8,039 bases of DNA from NCBI GenBank assembly GCA_020053155.1, contig JAGVNS010000123.1, positions 1-8,039 on the forward strand, written 5' to 3'. Positions 1 to 5,024 of this stretch are shown here, piece by piece. Numbering within the stretch: the first letter of the stretch is position 1; every line of letters starts with the position of its first letter. The notes beneath the pieces are model-generated. The model was not told the origin of the DNA. It saw only the letters and a list, made by a program, of their open reading frames with translations, and ran no database searches. Origin of the DNA: Nitrososphaerota archaeon (lineage in GTDB: Archaea; Iainarchaeota; Iainarchaeia; Iainarchaeales; VGJJ01). Both the position numbers and the translations under genes were made by a program.

Positions 1-132
1 ATCCTGTTGCCAGTCGAGCTTCTAATGGAGTTGGAGAACTTCCTTCGAATGGGGGAGCCGTATAATAAAAAAGGTGTTCGCAAAATAGATTTTGTTTGTG
101 ACATAAACGGACGGCAAATTCTAGCATGTTAA
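1..132 (+). CDS. 3' end of an unrecognised protein (partial)
   Basis: Frame 1 is open from the left edge to a TAA at 130-132 and gives 43 residues, including ELLMELENFLRMGEP and RKIDFVCDINGRQI. The mix of hydrophobic and charged residues looks like a real protein C-terminus, but I recognise no family. The stop overlaps the ATG of the next frame (ATGTTAA at 126-132), which is either a translationally coupled pair or a frameshift splitting one gene. The opposite strand is also open over part of this stretch, so coding on + is favoured by composition only. Confidence 0.4.
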   Translation: MLLPVELLMELENFLRMGEPYNKKGVRKIDFVCDINGRQILAC

Positions 133-329
133 ACTTTAGGTATTTGCCATTTCCAAAATGCTTGACAATCTTAGAAAGATATCCTGCATCAATGAAAAAA
201 ATAGTGCGTTCAAACTCCATGTCTGGAACGGTCGAACAAACCCTTAAGAAGCTAGAGAAAATTTTTGAGAAAAATAAGGCATCCAGCGTTCCCGAAGGAA
301 CACTGGGGAATATGTTAGCCAATTATTGA
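126..329 (+). CDS. Short unrecognised protein, or the frameshifted end of the upstream gene
   Basis: This 67-residue frame overlaps the preceding stop by a few bases. No Shine-Dalgarno sequence precedes the ATG at 126 or the internal ATG at 192, so independent initiation is doubtful. The C-terminal half (VEQTLKKLEKIFEKNK) is a plausible amphipathic, charged helix. There is no signal peptide, membrane segment or motif I recognise. A hairpin with a T-run at 354-372 follows. It may be a small downstream cistron or the continuation of the 1-132 protein after a -1 shift; the lack of a start signal slightly favours the second. Confidence 0.4.
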   Translation: MLNFRYLPFPKCLTILERYPASMKKIVRSNSMSGTVEQTLKKLEKIFEKNKASSVPEGTLGNMLANY

Positions 330-336
330 CCTGAAT

Positions 337-346
337 TTTATTTAAA
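337..346 (+). promoter_or_regulatory. TATA-like box before iscA
   Basis: TTTATTTAAA is the most TATA-like stretch before the Fe-S gene. The usual archaeal spacing would put the transcript start near 368, giving a leader of about 44 nt that carries GAGG at 399-402. Confidence 0.4.
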
Positions 347-353
347 CCTAGCG

Positions 354-372
354 TAAAAAAGGCTCTTTTTTA
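354..372 (+). terminator. Short hairpin with T-run after the 5'-edge genes
   Basis: TAAAAAAG and CTTTTTTA are exact inverted arms around a three-base GCT spacer, and the second arm supplies a run of six T. A T-run is enough for archaeal termination. The element is symmetric, so it would work from either side. It overlaps the predicted iscA transcript start, so its role is uncertain. Confidence 0.4.
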
Positions 373-411
373 AAGAAATGCAGGCTTAGTTCAGTAAAGA
401 GGAAAACCCCC

Positions 412-801
412 ATGAACGATGCCTGCAATACCACGGGAAGTGCCACCATCGGAAAGACGGAAGTGAAAGCGGAGATGAATACCGTCGTTTCTCTTACGGA
501 ACGCGCCGCGGAAAAGATAAAAGAGTTCATGCTCAAAGAAGGAAAAATGGGAAGCGGATTGCGCGTCGCGGTATTGCCCGGCGGATGCAGCGGACACACC
601 TACTCCCTTACGTTTGAAGAGCGGTCCTTAAGCTCCGACACCCAACTCGAATTTTTTGGAGTGAAAGTGTTTGTGGACAAAATGTCCGAACCCTTGTTGC
701 AAGGGAGTCAAATCGATTACGTTGAATCGTTGCAAGGAGCGGGATTCTCCGTCAACAACCCCAACGTTAACGGCGGTTGCGGCTGTGGAAAAAGCTTCTA
801 G
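412..801 (+). CDS. IscA/HesB/SufA-type iron-sulfur cluster carrier (A-type)
   Basis: This is an A-type Fe-S carrier, which in the family binds an Fe-S cluster or iron and passes it to apo-proteins in the cytoplasm. The three conserved cysteines are present: Cys59 in GGCSGHTY, and Cys123 and Cys125 in the C-terminal GGCGCGKSF. The domain begins at about residue 24 (VVSLTERAAEKIKEF). Starting at 412 (GAGG at 399-402, 9 nt away) gives 129 residues with a 21-residue N-terminal extension containing Cys5. Starting at the in-frame ATG 475 gives 108 residues, the normal family length, with only a weak AGTGA signal before it. I keep 412 for its better ribosome site. The stop codon overlaps that of the convergent gene at 798. 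No other Fe-S genes are adjacent, so it appears to be a stand-alone carrier. I leave the symbol empty because iscA, sufA and erpA cannot be told apart here. Confidence 0.9.
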   Translation: MNDACNTTGSATIGKTEVKAEMNTVVSLTERAAEKIKEFMLKEGKMGSGLRVAVLPGGCSGHTYSLTFEERSLSSDTQLEFFGVKVFVDKMSEPLLQGSQIDYVESLQGAGFSVNNPNVNGGCGCGKSF

Positions 802-1115
802 CGCCGTGTCCTTCGGCCCCCTCTTCCCGGGCCCCTTCTTCGAATGGCTGGTTGGTTTTGAGTTTTCCTTTGCGCTTTTTCTCTTTCTAAGTGCCAAATT
901 TCACTAATGGCCGAAACGCTCCCGCGCAAGTGCGCTTGTTCCTCGATTGTACGTTTTGCCAACGCCGCGGGATTGGCCACAAAATGTTTTTTTCGTACTA
1001 ACACGTCTCCTGCATTCAACTTTTTGGAACCCATCTTTCGGAGTGCGGCAACTGGAACCACCACATATGGAACCCCGTCAATCATCACTTGCTGCGCCGC
1101 TCTTCTTTCTACCAT
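798..1115 (-). CDS. Unrecognised Arg-rich small protein
   Basis: This 105-residue frame fills an otherwise empty stretch between iscA and the peroxiredoxin. The first half is a plausible compact domain (MIDGVPYVVVPVAALRKMG, then KKLNAGDVLVRKKHF). The middle is helical and charged (SEIWHLEREKAQRK). The last 15 residues (IRRRGPGRGGRRTRR) hold eight arginines and four glycines, which suggests a disordered nucleic-acid-binding tail; that is inference. It has no cysteines, signal peptide or membrane segment. For the start at 1115, GGAG lies 11 nt upstream and AAGGA abuts the ATG; the in-frame ATG ten codons later is an alternative. An in-frame stop at 1137-1139 limits extension. It is divergent from the peroxiredoxin and convergent with iscA, sharing a CTAG double stop. 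I do not recognise a family. Confidence 0.55.
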   Translation of the reverse strand: MVERRAAQQVMIDGVPYVVVPVAALRKMGSKKLNAGDVLVRKKHFVANPAALAKRTIEEQAHLRGSVSAISEIWHLEREKAQRKTQNQPAIRRRGPGRGGRRTRR

Positions 1116-1180
1116 TCCTTCATGGACTCCGCTCCCCTATTAAAATCCGCACACTCTATACTAAGTACGAGGTATCACTC
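1116..1180. promoter_or_regulatory. Divergent promoter region, peroxiredoxin and Arg-rich gene
   Basis: Only 65 nt separate the two divergent starts. TTAAAATC near 1140-1147 could serve as the TATA box for the peroxiredoxin, with a start near 1168. On the other strand, CTTAGTATAG (complement of about 1154-1163) could drive the Arg-rich gene from near 1132. A good Shine-Dalgarno, GAGGT at 1169-1173, sits 7 nt before the peroxiredoxin ATG. The two promoters overlap, so the genes may be expressed alternately or together. Confidence 0.4.
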
Positions 1181-1648
1181 ATGCCAACCATGCCCAGCGA
1201 AGGAACCAAAGCCCCCCATTTTGAATTGCCCGATACAAACGGAAAAATGGTCAAACTCCCCGATTTCAAAGGAAAAAAAATCGTGCTGTATTTCTACCCC
1301 AAAGACGATACCTCTGGGTGCACCAAAGAAGCCTGCGAATTCCGCGATACTAAAAGCCAATTTACCAAAAAAGGGGCGATTGTTTTAGGAGTGTCCAAAG
1401 ATGATGCCAGCTCGCACCAAAAATTCACAGCTAAATATAATCTCAATTTTTTGCTTCTCTCCGACCCCGAAACAAAGATGATTCAAAAGTATGGTGCCTG
1501 GGGAGAAAAGAATCTGTATGGGAAAAAGTACATGGGAATTTTCCGCTCCACTTTTGTGATTGATGAAGACGGGGTCATCATGAAGGTTTTTCCAAAAGTC
1601 TCCCCCGAAGGACATGCGGAAGAAGTATTGAAGGCCCTGGATGAGTAA
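1181..1648 (+). CDS. bcp: Peroxiredoxin, PrxQ/BCP type (thioredoxin-dependent peroxidase)
   Basis: This 155-residue thioredoxin-fold enzyme reduces hydrogen peroxide and organic hydroperoxides, using thioredoxin-like donors in the cytoplasm. The active-site segment FYPKDDTSGCTKEACEF gives the peroxidatic Cys47, with Thr44 in place, and the resolving Cys52 five residues later. That spacing is the hallmark of the two-cysteine BCP/PrxQ class. The conserved Arg lies in FRSTFVID near residue 124. The N-terminus has the usual EGTKAPHFELPD. The frame is open back to 947, but GAGGT at 1169-1173 and the normal family length place the start at 1181. It stands alone, with a T-rich terminator region after it and galE next on the same strand. 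Confidence 0.93.
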   Translation: MPTMPSEGTKAPHFELPDTNGKMVKLPDFKGKKIVLYFYPKDDTSGCTKEACEFRDTKSQFTKKGAIVLGVSKDDASSHQKFTAKYNLNFLLLSDPETKMIQKYGAWGEKNLYGKKYMGIFRSTFVIDEDGVIMKVFPKVSPEGHAEEVLKALDE

Positions 1649-1655
1649 GATTCAC

Positions 1656-1721
1656 TTTTTTTATGGGGTATTGGTACCCATGCCCCGTTTTTAGACGGCT
1701 TTTCTCTTTTTCCTTTTTTTT
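1656..1721 (+). terminator. T-rich terminator region after the peroxiredoxin
   Basis: There are several T-runs here: seven at 1656-1662, five at 1688-1692, five at 1707-1711 and eight at 1714-1721. A small hairpin lies between the first two, either GGGTA(TTGG)TACCC at 1666-1679 or the alternative ATGGG/CCCAT. Repeated oligo-T is the usual archaeal termination signal. It separates peroxiredoxin transcription from galE. Confidence 0.55.
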
Positions 1722-1741
1722 CCCCAACTCACGTCTTTTTC

Positions 1742-1757
1742 TTGGGATGCATCCCAA
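1742..1757. promoter_or_regulatory. Perfect 16-bp palindrome before galE
   Basis: TTGGGATG followed directly by CATCCCAA is a perfect 16-bp palindrome ending 10 nt before the galE ATG. It could be a protein operator near the transcript start or, in RNA, a six-pair hairpin with a TGCA loop just before the ribosome site. No clear TATA box is visible in the pyrimidine-rich stretch before it. Confidence 0.45.
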
Positions 1758-1767
1758 TTAGGGGAGT

Positions 1768-2736
1768 ATGAAGGTGTTGGTTACCGGCGGGGCCGGATAC
1801 ATCGGGAGCATCACGAGTCATCTGCTCTCCCAGAACGGCTGTGAAATAGTGGTGGTGGATAACTTGTCCAACGGCCACCGAGAGGCCCTTCCTGCGGACA
1901 AAACCGTTTTCCGGGAATGCGATTTGCTGGATGCGGAGGAACTGAACCGCATTTTTCAGAATGAGAATCCCGAGGCCGTAATACATTTCGCCGGCCTCAT
2001 CCAAGTAGGGGAGAGCATCCAGCAGCCCTTGAAATACTACCAAAACAACGTGGGAGGGACGTTGAACCTTTTGAGCGCCATGAAACGGTCTGGCTGTCGA
2101 AGGATTGTTTTTTCCAGCTCGGCCGCCGTTTACGGAAATCCGTTTACCATCCCCATCAATGAGGGGGAATTGCTCAAGCCGGTAAATCCCTATGGTCATT
2201 CCAAACAGATGGCCGAACAATTGCTCATCGATTCCCAGCAATCAGGGGACCTCAATTTTTTTTCCCTCCGTTACTTCAATGCGGCCGGCGCGGAGTATGG
2301 AATCGGCGAATCGCATTCCCCCGAAACCCATTTGATTCCCCTCGCCCTGCACGCCATCCAGACGGGAAAACCGTTATCCCTGTACGGCAATGATTATCCC
2401 ACCCCCGACGGCACGTGCATCCGGGACTACATTCACGTAGGGGATTTGGCCCACGCCCACTGGCAGGCCCTGCAATCCTTGAAAAAAAGACCCGAATCCC
2501 ATTTCTACAATGTGGGAACGGGGAGCGGCAACAGCGTGCTCGAAATAATCCACTCCATCGAGGATGTTACTGGAGAGAAAGTCCCGGTTGAGATTAAGCC
2601 GCGGCGGGCCGGGGACCCTGAACGACTGGTGGCGGATAACCATGCCATCCAAAGTCGATTGGGATGGGCTCCCCAAAAGTCCCTGAATGACATTGTCCAG
2701 AGCGCATGGGAGTGGGAACAAACCAAAAAATTCTGA
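1768..2736 (+). CDS. galE: UDP-glucose 4-epimerase
   Basis: This 322-residue short-chain dehydrogenase/reductase interconverts UDP-glucose and UDP-galactose using bound NAD, supplying galactose for glycans or the Leloir pathway. The Rossmann motif TGGAGYIG is at 6-13 and DNLSNG follows at 31-36. The catalytic set is Ser118 in FSSSAAVYG and Tyr142 with Lys146 in NPYGHSK. LRYFNAAGAEYG and the nucleotide-binding RRAGDPERLVAD complete the GalE pattern; length is slightly under the usual 330-340. One deviation: the position usually His after GYIGS is Ile15. GGGGAG at 1761-1766 is only one base from ATG 1768; a GTG at 1774 would have better spacing (7 nt), but MKVLVTGG is the standard N-terminus. 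It could act on the N-acetylated sugars as well. It is a single gene, with tRNA and structured RNA downstream. Confidence 0.93.
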   Translation: MKVLVTGGAGYIGSITSHLLSQNGCEIVVVDNLSNGHREALPADKTVFRECDLLDAEELNRIFQNENPEAVIHFAGLIQVGESIQQPLKYYQNNVGGTLNLLSAMKRSGCRRIVFSSSAAVYGNPFTIPINEGELLKPVNPYGHSKQMAEQLLIDSQQSGDLNFFSLRYFNAAGAEYGIGESHSPETHLIPLALHAIQTGKPLSLYGNDYPTPDGTCIRDYIHVGDLAHAHWQALQSLKKRPESHFYNVGTGSGNSVLEIIHSIEDVTGEKVPVEIKPRRAGDPERLVADNHAIQSRLGWAPQKSLNDIVQSAWEWEQTKKF

Positions 2737-2779
2737 TTTTCCATTTATTAGCCTCTTCCCGGGTCCTGTTCGCAGAGCC

Positions 2780-2787
2780 TTTATAAT
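2780..2787 (+). promoter_or_regulatory. TATA box of the structured RNA
   Basis: TTTATAAT is the most consensus-like archaeal TATA box in the window. Its centre lies about 24 nt before G2807, where the paired rod-like RNA begins. No protein gene starts downstream within reach. The T-run at 2790-2795 just after it could also end galE transcription. Confidence 0.6.
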
Positions 2788-2806
2788 GGTTTTTTAGCCG
2801 TCTTTT

Positions 2807-2891
2807 GGTTAGGTTAATCTTAATCCGGTTCACCTGGGCTATCGAAGATAGCCTCATACACGCGTGGCCGGAGTAAGTCGACCAACCTTTT
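2807..2891 (+). ncRNA. Candidate structured small RNA, about 81-85 nt, family unknown
   Basis: The sequence folds into one long, nearly continuous hairpin. The basal stem is GGTT, bulged A, GGTT (2807-2815) pairing with GACCAACC (2880-2887). Then CTTA (2819-2822) pairs with TAAG (2874-2877). Next, TCCGGT, a bulged T and CAC (2824-2833) pair with GTGGCCGGA (2864-2872). The tip is a perfect seven-pair hairpin, GGCTATC and GATAGCC (2837-2843 and 2847-2853), around GAA. A nine-base strand (2855-2863) is left as a one-sided bulge. The element starts about 24 nt after a TATA box and ends at TTTT (2888-2891), so it looks like an independent transcript. I see no C/D boxes, and the ACA at 2892-2894 lies too far (20 nt) from the upper stem for a classical H/ACA guide. 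No T-loop is present, so it is not a tRNA. It could be an unusual guide RNA, a regulatory RNA or part of a longer leader running to tRNA-Asp. Confidence 0.5.
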
Positions 2892-2915
2892 ACAAAAAGT
2901 TTGATCAAAAGTGTT

Positions 2916-2941
2916 TGGGTACCGTTCGTAAACGGTACCCA
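2916..2941. repeat. Perfect 11-bp inverted repeat
   Basis: TGGGTACCGTT and AACGGTACCCA are exact inverted arms around CGTA. The hairpin is stable, but no T-run follows, so it is not a standard terminator. It lies 29 nt before tRNA-Asp and about 25 nt after an A/T-rich stretch (TTTTACAAAAAG, 2888-2899), so it may lie at the 5' end of the tRNA precursor or act as an operator. Confidence 0.6.
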
Positions 2942-2952
2942 TACGTCGGTGT

Positions 2953-2970
2953 AGCCGGACGAAAACGGCT
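2953..2970 (+). repeat. Short hairpin abutting the tRNA 5' end
   Basis: AGCCG (2953-2957) pairs with CGGCT (2966-2970), with an eight-base loop GACGAAAA. Its last base directly precedes the first base of mature tRNA-Asp. In a precursor it would stack on the acceptor stem at the RNase P site. Five pairs could be chance. Confidence 0.35.
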
Positions 2971-3042
2971 GCCCACTTCGTCTAGCGGTTAGGATTCCAC
3001 CCTGTCACGGTGGAGGCGCGGGTTCGATTCCCGCAGTGGGCG
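2971..3042 (+). tRNA. tRNA-Asp (anticodon GUC)
   Basis: A full cloverleaf is visible. The acceptor stem GCCCACT (2971-2977) pairs perfectly with AGTGGGC (3035-3041), followed by discriminator G3042. The D arm spans 2980-2995, with GU pairs in its stem. The anticodon stem CCACC/GGTGG (2997-3001, 3009-3013) closes the loop CTGTCAC, with GTC at positions 34-36 reading Asp GAC/GAU codons. The T stem GCGGG/CCCGC (3018-3022, 3030-3034) closes TTCGATT. G34, U35, C36 and G73 fit Asp identity. The 3' CCA is not encoded, so it must be added by CCA-adding enzyme. No intron is present. Confidence 0.97.
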
Positions 3043-3116
3043 CTCATCCCTTCAATTCGGTCAACCGTCTTTTGCGGTTAGTTGAATTGCATGGTCTGGC
3101 GTTCTGAGTGGGCGCT
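3035..3116 (+). repeat. 10-bp direct repeat of the tRNA 3' end
   Basis: AGTGGGCGCT occurs at 3035-3044, covering the last bases of the tRNA, and again at 3107-3116, with 62 nt between. The copies share nothing beyond the ten bases. A copied tRNA 3' end is what integrases leave behind, but the copy is short and the interval holds only a hairpin. Confidence 0.35.
3053..3089. terminator. Long imperfect hairpin after tRNA-Asp
   Basis: CAATTC (3053-3058) pairs with GAATTG (3084-3089), and AACCG (3063-3067) pairs with CGGTT (3075-3079), with an internal loop between and a loop containing TTTT. It starts 11 nt after the tRNA and lies between it and the convergent reductase gene. It could end tRNA transcription, together with a T-run at 3141-3146, and may insulate both units. 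Confidence 0.5.
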
Positions 3117-3162
3117 TGGCAATGAATTTGATCGACTTCCTTTTTTGGGTGAGCGTGGATTA

Positions 3163-4146
3163 TTATTGTTCAATCCGATAAACGTCTTCCATTTCCTGAA
3201 GCCTTTTTAGCACGTTTTCATCGAGTTTTATTTCGGCGGAAGTGAGGTCGGTTTTCACGTATTCGCTGCGGTTTATTCCGGGAATGACGGTTGTAACATG
3301 GGGGTTGGACTGAGCGAATGCGATGGATATTTGAGTCAAGGACTCTTTTACATGACACTCGTGTGCAATCTTCTCGATTTCGGCCACTTTTAAAAATAGC
3401 TTTTCTTTCCCATATCGTTTGATCATTTTTGCCACCGCTTCCGGAGCATTCGAAAAATCATGATTTCGGGAGTATTTTCCGGTCAGAAATCCACGCAGCA
3501 AGGGTTCACGGGCAATAATGGCAATAGCATTGCGATGGGCTACTTCGAACAGTTTTGTTCTTTTTTCCTTGTTGAGTATGTTGTATATCACTTGAATGGA
3601 AGCAAATCCATGAAATCCCCGCTCACGGCAGACGGTGATCGCGGCAATTCCTTCATCGGGGTCGTCAATGGAGACCCCGTAATGGGCTATTTTTCCTTCA
3701 TCTCTAAACTTTTCCAATGTGTCGAATATAGATCCTTCTTTGATTTGTTGTAAAGTGGGGTTGTGCAGTTGGTAAAGGAAAACGCTTTCCGTGCCCATCC
3801 TCTTGAGGCTATTATCCAAGTCTGTTTTCAGAAAGGAAGGCGAAAAATCCTTCTCGTTGATTCGCCCTGCGTCAATATGCCTTCCCCCTTTCGTAGCAAT
3901 GAGAAACCGGTCCCTTCCCATCTGTTGCTTAAATTCGCCGATCCACTCCTCCACACGCCCATTTCCATATTTTGGGGCCGTATCAATGAGAATTTTTGCA
4001 TTCCGGCCAAAAAAAGAAAGCGATTGTTGGAAAACGTCGAATGATTCGTTTTTGGTTATTCCACCATACGCTTCGCCGTGACCAAAAGTGCCTATTCCGA
4101 GAGCAAAAATCTTTTCCCCTGTTTTTCCAAAAAGTTTGTGCTGCAT
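3163..4146 (-). CDS. Aldo/keto reductase family oxidoreductase
   Basis: This 327-residue TIM-barrel enzyme belongs to the aldo/keto reductases, which reduce carbonyls to alcohols (or the reverse) with NAD(P)H in the cytoplasm. The catalytic tetrad is complete: Asp55 and Tyr60 in IDTAPKYGNG, Lys86 in ATKGG and His128 in YQLHNP. The N-terminus KLFGKTGEKIFALGIGTFG and the C-terminal VTTVIPGINRSEYV, which lines the cofactor phosphate site in the family, are typical. Length is normal. The start has a strong ribosome site, GAGGTGG about 4 nt upstream of ATG on the coding strand. It follows the sulfotransferase-like gene by 23 nt, so the two form an operon. The substrate is not readable; the partner suggests a sulfated or to-be-sulfated compound. 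Confidence 0.9.
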   Translation of the reverse strand: MQHKLFGKTGEKIFALGIGTFGHGEAYGGITKNESFDVFQQSLSFFGRNAKILIDTAPKYGNGRVEEWIGEFKQQMGRDRFLIATKGGRHIDAGRINEKDFSPSFLKTDLDNSLKRMGTESVFLYQLHNPTLQQIKEGSIFDTLEKFRDEGKIAHYGVSIDDPDEGIAAITVCRERGFHGFASIQVIYNILNKEKRTKLFEVAHRNAIAIIAREPLLRGFLTGKYSRNHDFSNAPEAVAKMIKRYGKEKLFLKVAEIEKIAHECHVKESLTQISIAFAQSNPHVTTVIPGINRSEYVKTDLTSAEIKLDENVLKRLQEMEDVYRIEQ

Positions 4147-4169
4147 TATCCCACCTCAATCCCTCTAAC

Positions 4170-4991
4170 TTAGATAACATCGTACCCAATCTGGCGTAGC
4201 ATTGGTTCGGCGATTCGGGTGATCGTTTTCATTTCGTCGTTTTTCAGTTGGGAGATTTGTTCCCTATTCTTTTGGTTATTTAATATGGGTATTTGGAATG
4301 TATCCTTGTCTAATCGGCAGAAATCAAGTAGGTTGTGCAATGTTTTTTTTGGATTTAGGACCAAATCTTCATATCGGACTATTGTAAAACGGTTCAAGTA
4401 GTTGTGATATGACAACAAGACTTCATTCGCTTTTCGCCATTGCCAGGCCGCATCGTTTATTTCAGTATAAAGCCCCCGGAATTGGGGTCTTTCGGGATCG
4501 AATTTTCTTTTGCGAACGATTCCTTCTGCCACGGCGTATCCATTGCGGACAACTCCGATAAACGTGGCATCCGGGAAGCACCGCTGGATAAAGCGCGCTC
4601 GCAACGTGTGGGCGGGGCTCTTGTCGCACAATCGCGCGTTTGGCTTCAAATAGGGTTGATAGGTCTTCTCAATACGCTGTTGGTGTTCAATTGACCAATT
4701 CTTTTCAGTAAAGTAATATGGGAGCCGCGATCCAGGGACATCATCTCCATCTCCTTTTTTGGGGGGTTGTTCGTGTAAATAGTGGGCCCACATCCGGAAG
4801 GTGTGTTTTCCCATGAAATGAATCATAGGCAAGGGCATGCCATCTAGTTCTTGCCCCTCAACGGGGGGACCACATATAGCAGGATGGGATTTGAGGGCAT
4901 TCCAAAGGATGGTGGTACCACTATTGCTGCACCCCATGACGAAGATAGGTTCCCGAATTATTCCAAGCGTATCTGATTGTTTATCCATCAT
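4170..4991 (-). CDS. Sulfotransferase family protein (PAPS-dependent)
   Basis: This 273-residue protein matches the sulfotransferase fold, which transfers sulfate from PAPS to hydroxyl or amino groups. The 5'-phosphosulfate loop is GCSNSGTTIL at 20-29. The 3'-phosphate region is DKSPAHTLRARFIQRCFPDA, then FIGVVRNGYAVAEG, with Arg149. FTIVRYEDLVLNP at 202-214 is the usual C-terminal motif. A deviation: the Ser expected eight residues after Arg149 is Gly157, so PAPS binding may differ. There is no signal peptide or membrane helix, so it should be cytoplasmic. No Shine-Dalgarno precedes the double ATG (4991, 4988), and a TTAACTAA box 24 nt upstream suggests a leaderless transcript. It leads the operon with the reductase. 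A glycan, lipid or small-molecule acceptor is possible; a non-transferase nucleotide-binding relative is less likely. Confidence 0.85.
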   Translation of the reverse strand: MMDKQSDTLGIIREPIFVMGCSNSGTTILWNALKSHPAICGPPVEGQELDGMPLPMIHFMGKHTFRMWAHYLHEQPPKKGDGDDVPGSRLPYYFTEKNWSIEHQQRIEKTYQPYLKPNARLCDKSPAHTLRARFIQRCFPDATFIGVVRNGYAVAEGIVRKRKFDPERPQFRGLYTEINDAAWQWRKANEVLLSYHNYLNRFTIVRYEDLVLNPKKTLHNLLDFCRLDKDTFQIPILNNQKNREQISQLKNDEMKTITRIAEPMLRQIGYDVI

Positions 4992-5011
4992 TCTATCATT
5001 GGAAATGTAGA

Positions 5012-5019
5012 TTAGTTAA
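5012..5019 (-). promoter_or_regulatory. Weak TATA-like box for the sulfotransferase operon
   Basis: On the coding strand this reads TTAACTAA, centred about 24 nt before the ATG at 4991. With no ribosome site visible, this spacing fits a leaderless transcript. The box is not a strong match to consensus. Confidence 0.35.
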
Positions 5020-5024
5020 CCATA

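Noticed and set aside
1..103. - strand open frame at the left edge
   Set aside because: Its translation is Ser/Arg-rich and less protein-like than the + frame covering the same bases; no ribosome site seen.
947..1180. N-terminal extension of the peroxiredoxin frame back to 947
   Set aside because: It would add 78 residues absent from the family, overlaps the Arg-rich gene, and GAGGT before ATG 1181 marks the real start.
1729..2241. - strand frame of 170 codons inside galE
   Set aside because: It is a mirror of galE coding sequence, with no promoter or ribosome site.
2807..2887. Reading the rod-like RNA as a tRNA (CTCATAC resembles a Met anticodon loop)
   Set aside because: The flanking bases do not pair as an anticodon stem, there is no T-loop near the 3' end, and the basal stem needs a bulge.
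2807..2894. Reading the rod-like RNA as a classical H/ACA guide
   Set aside because: The ACA lies 20 nt beyond the upper stem instead of about 14-16 and is separated from the basal stem by TTTT; no clear kink-turn is visible.
2594..2908. - strand frame over the end of galE and the RNA region
   Set aside because: It mostly shadows galE and crosses the structured RNA; no start signal or recognisable protein character.
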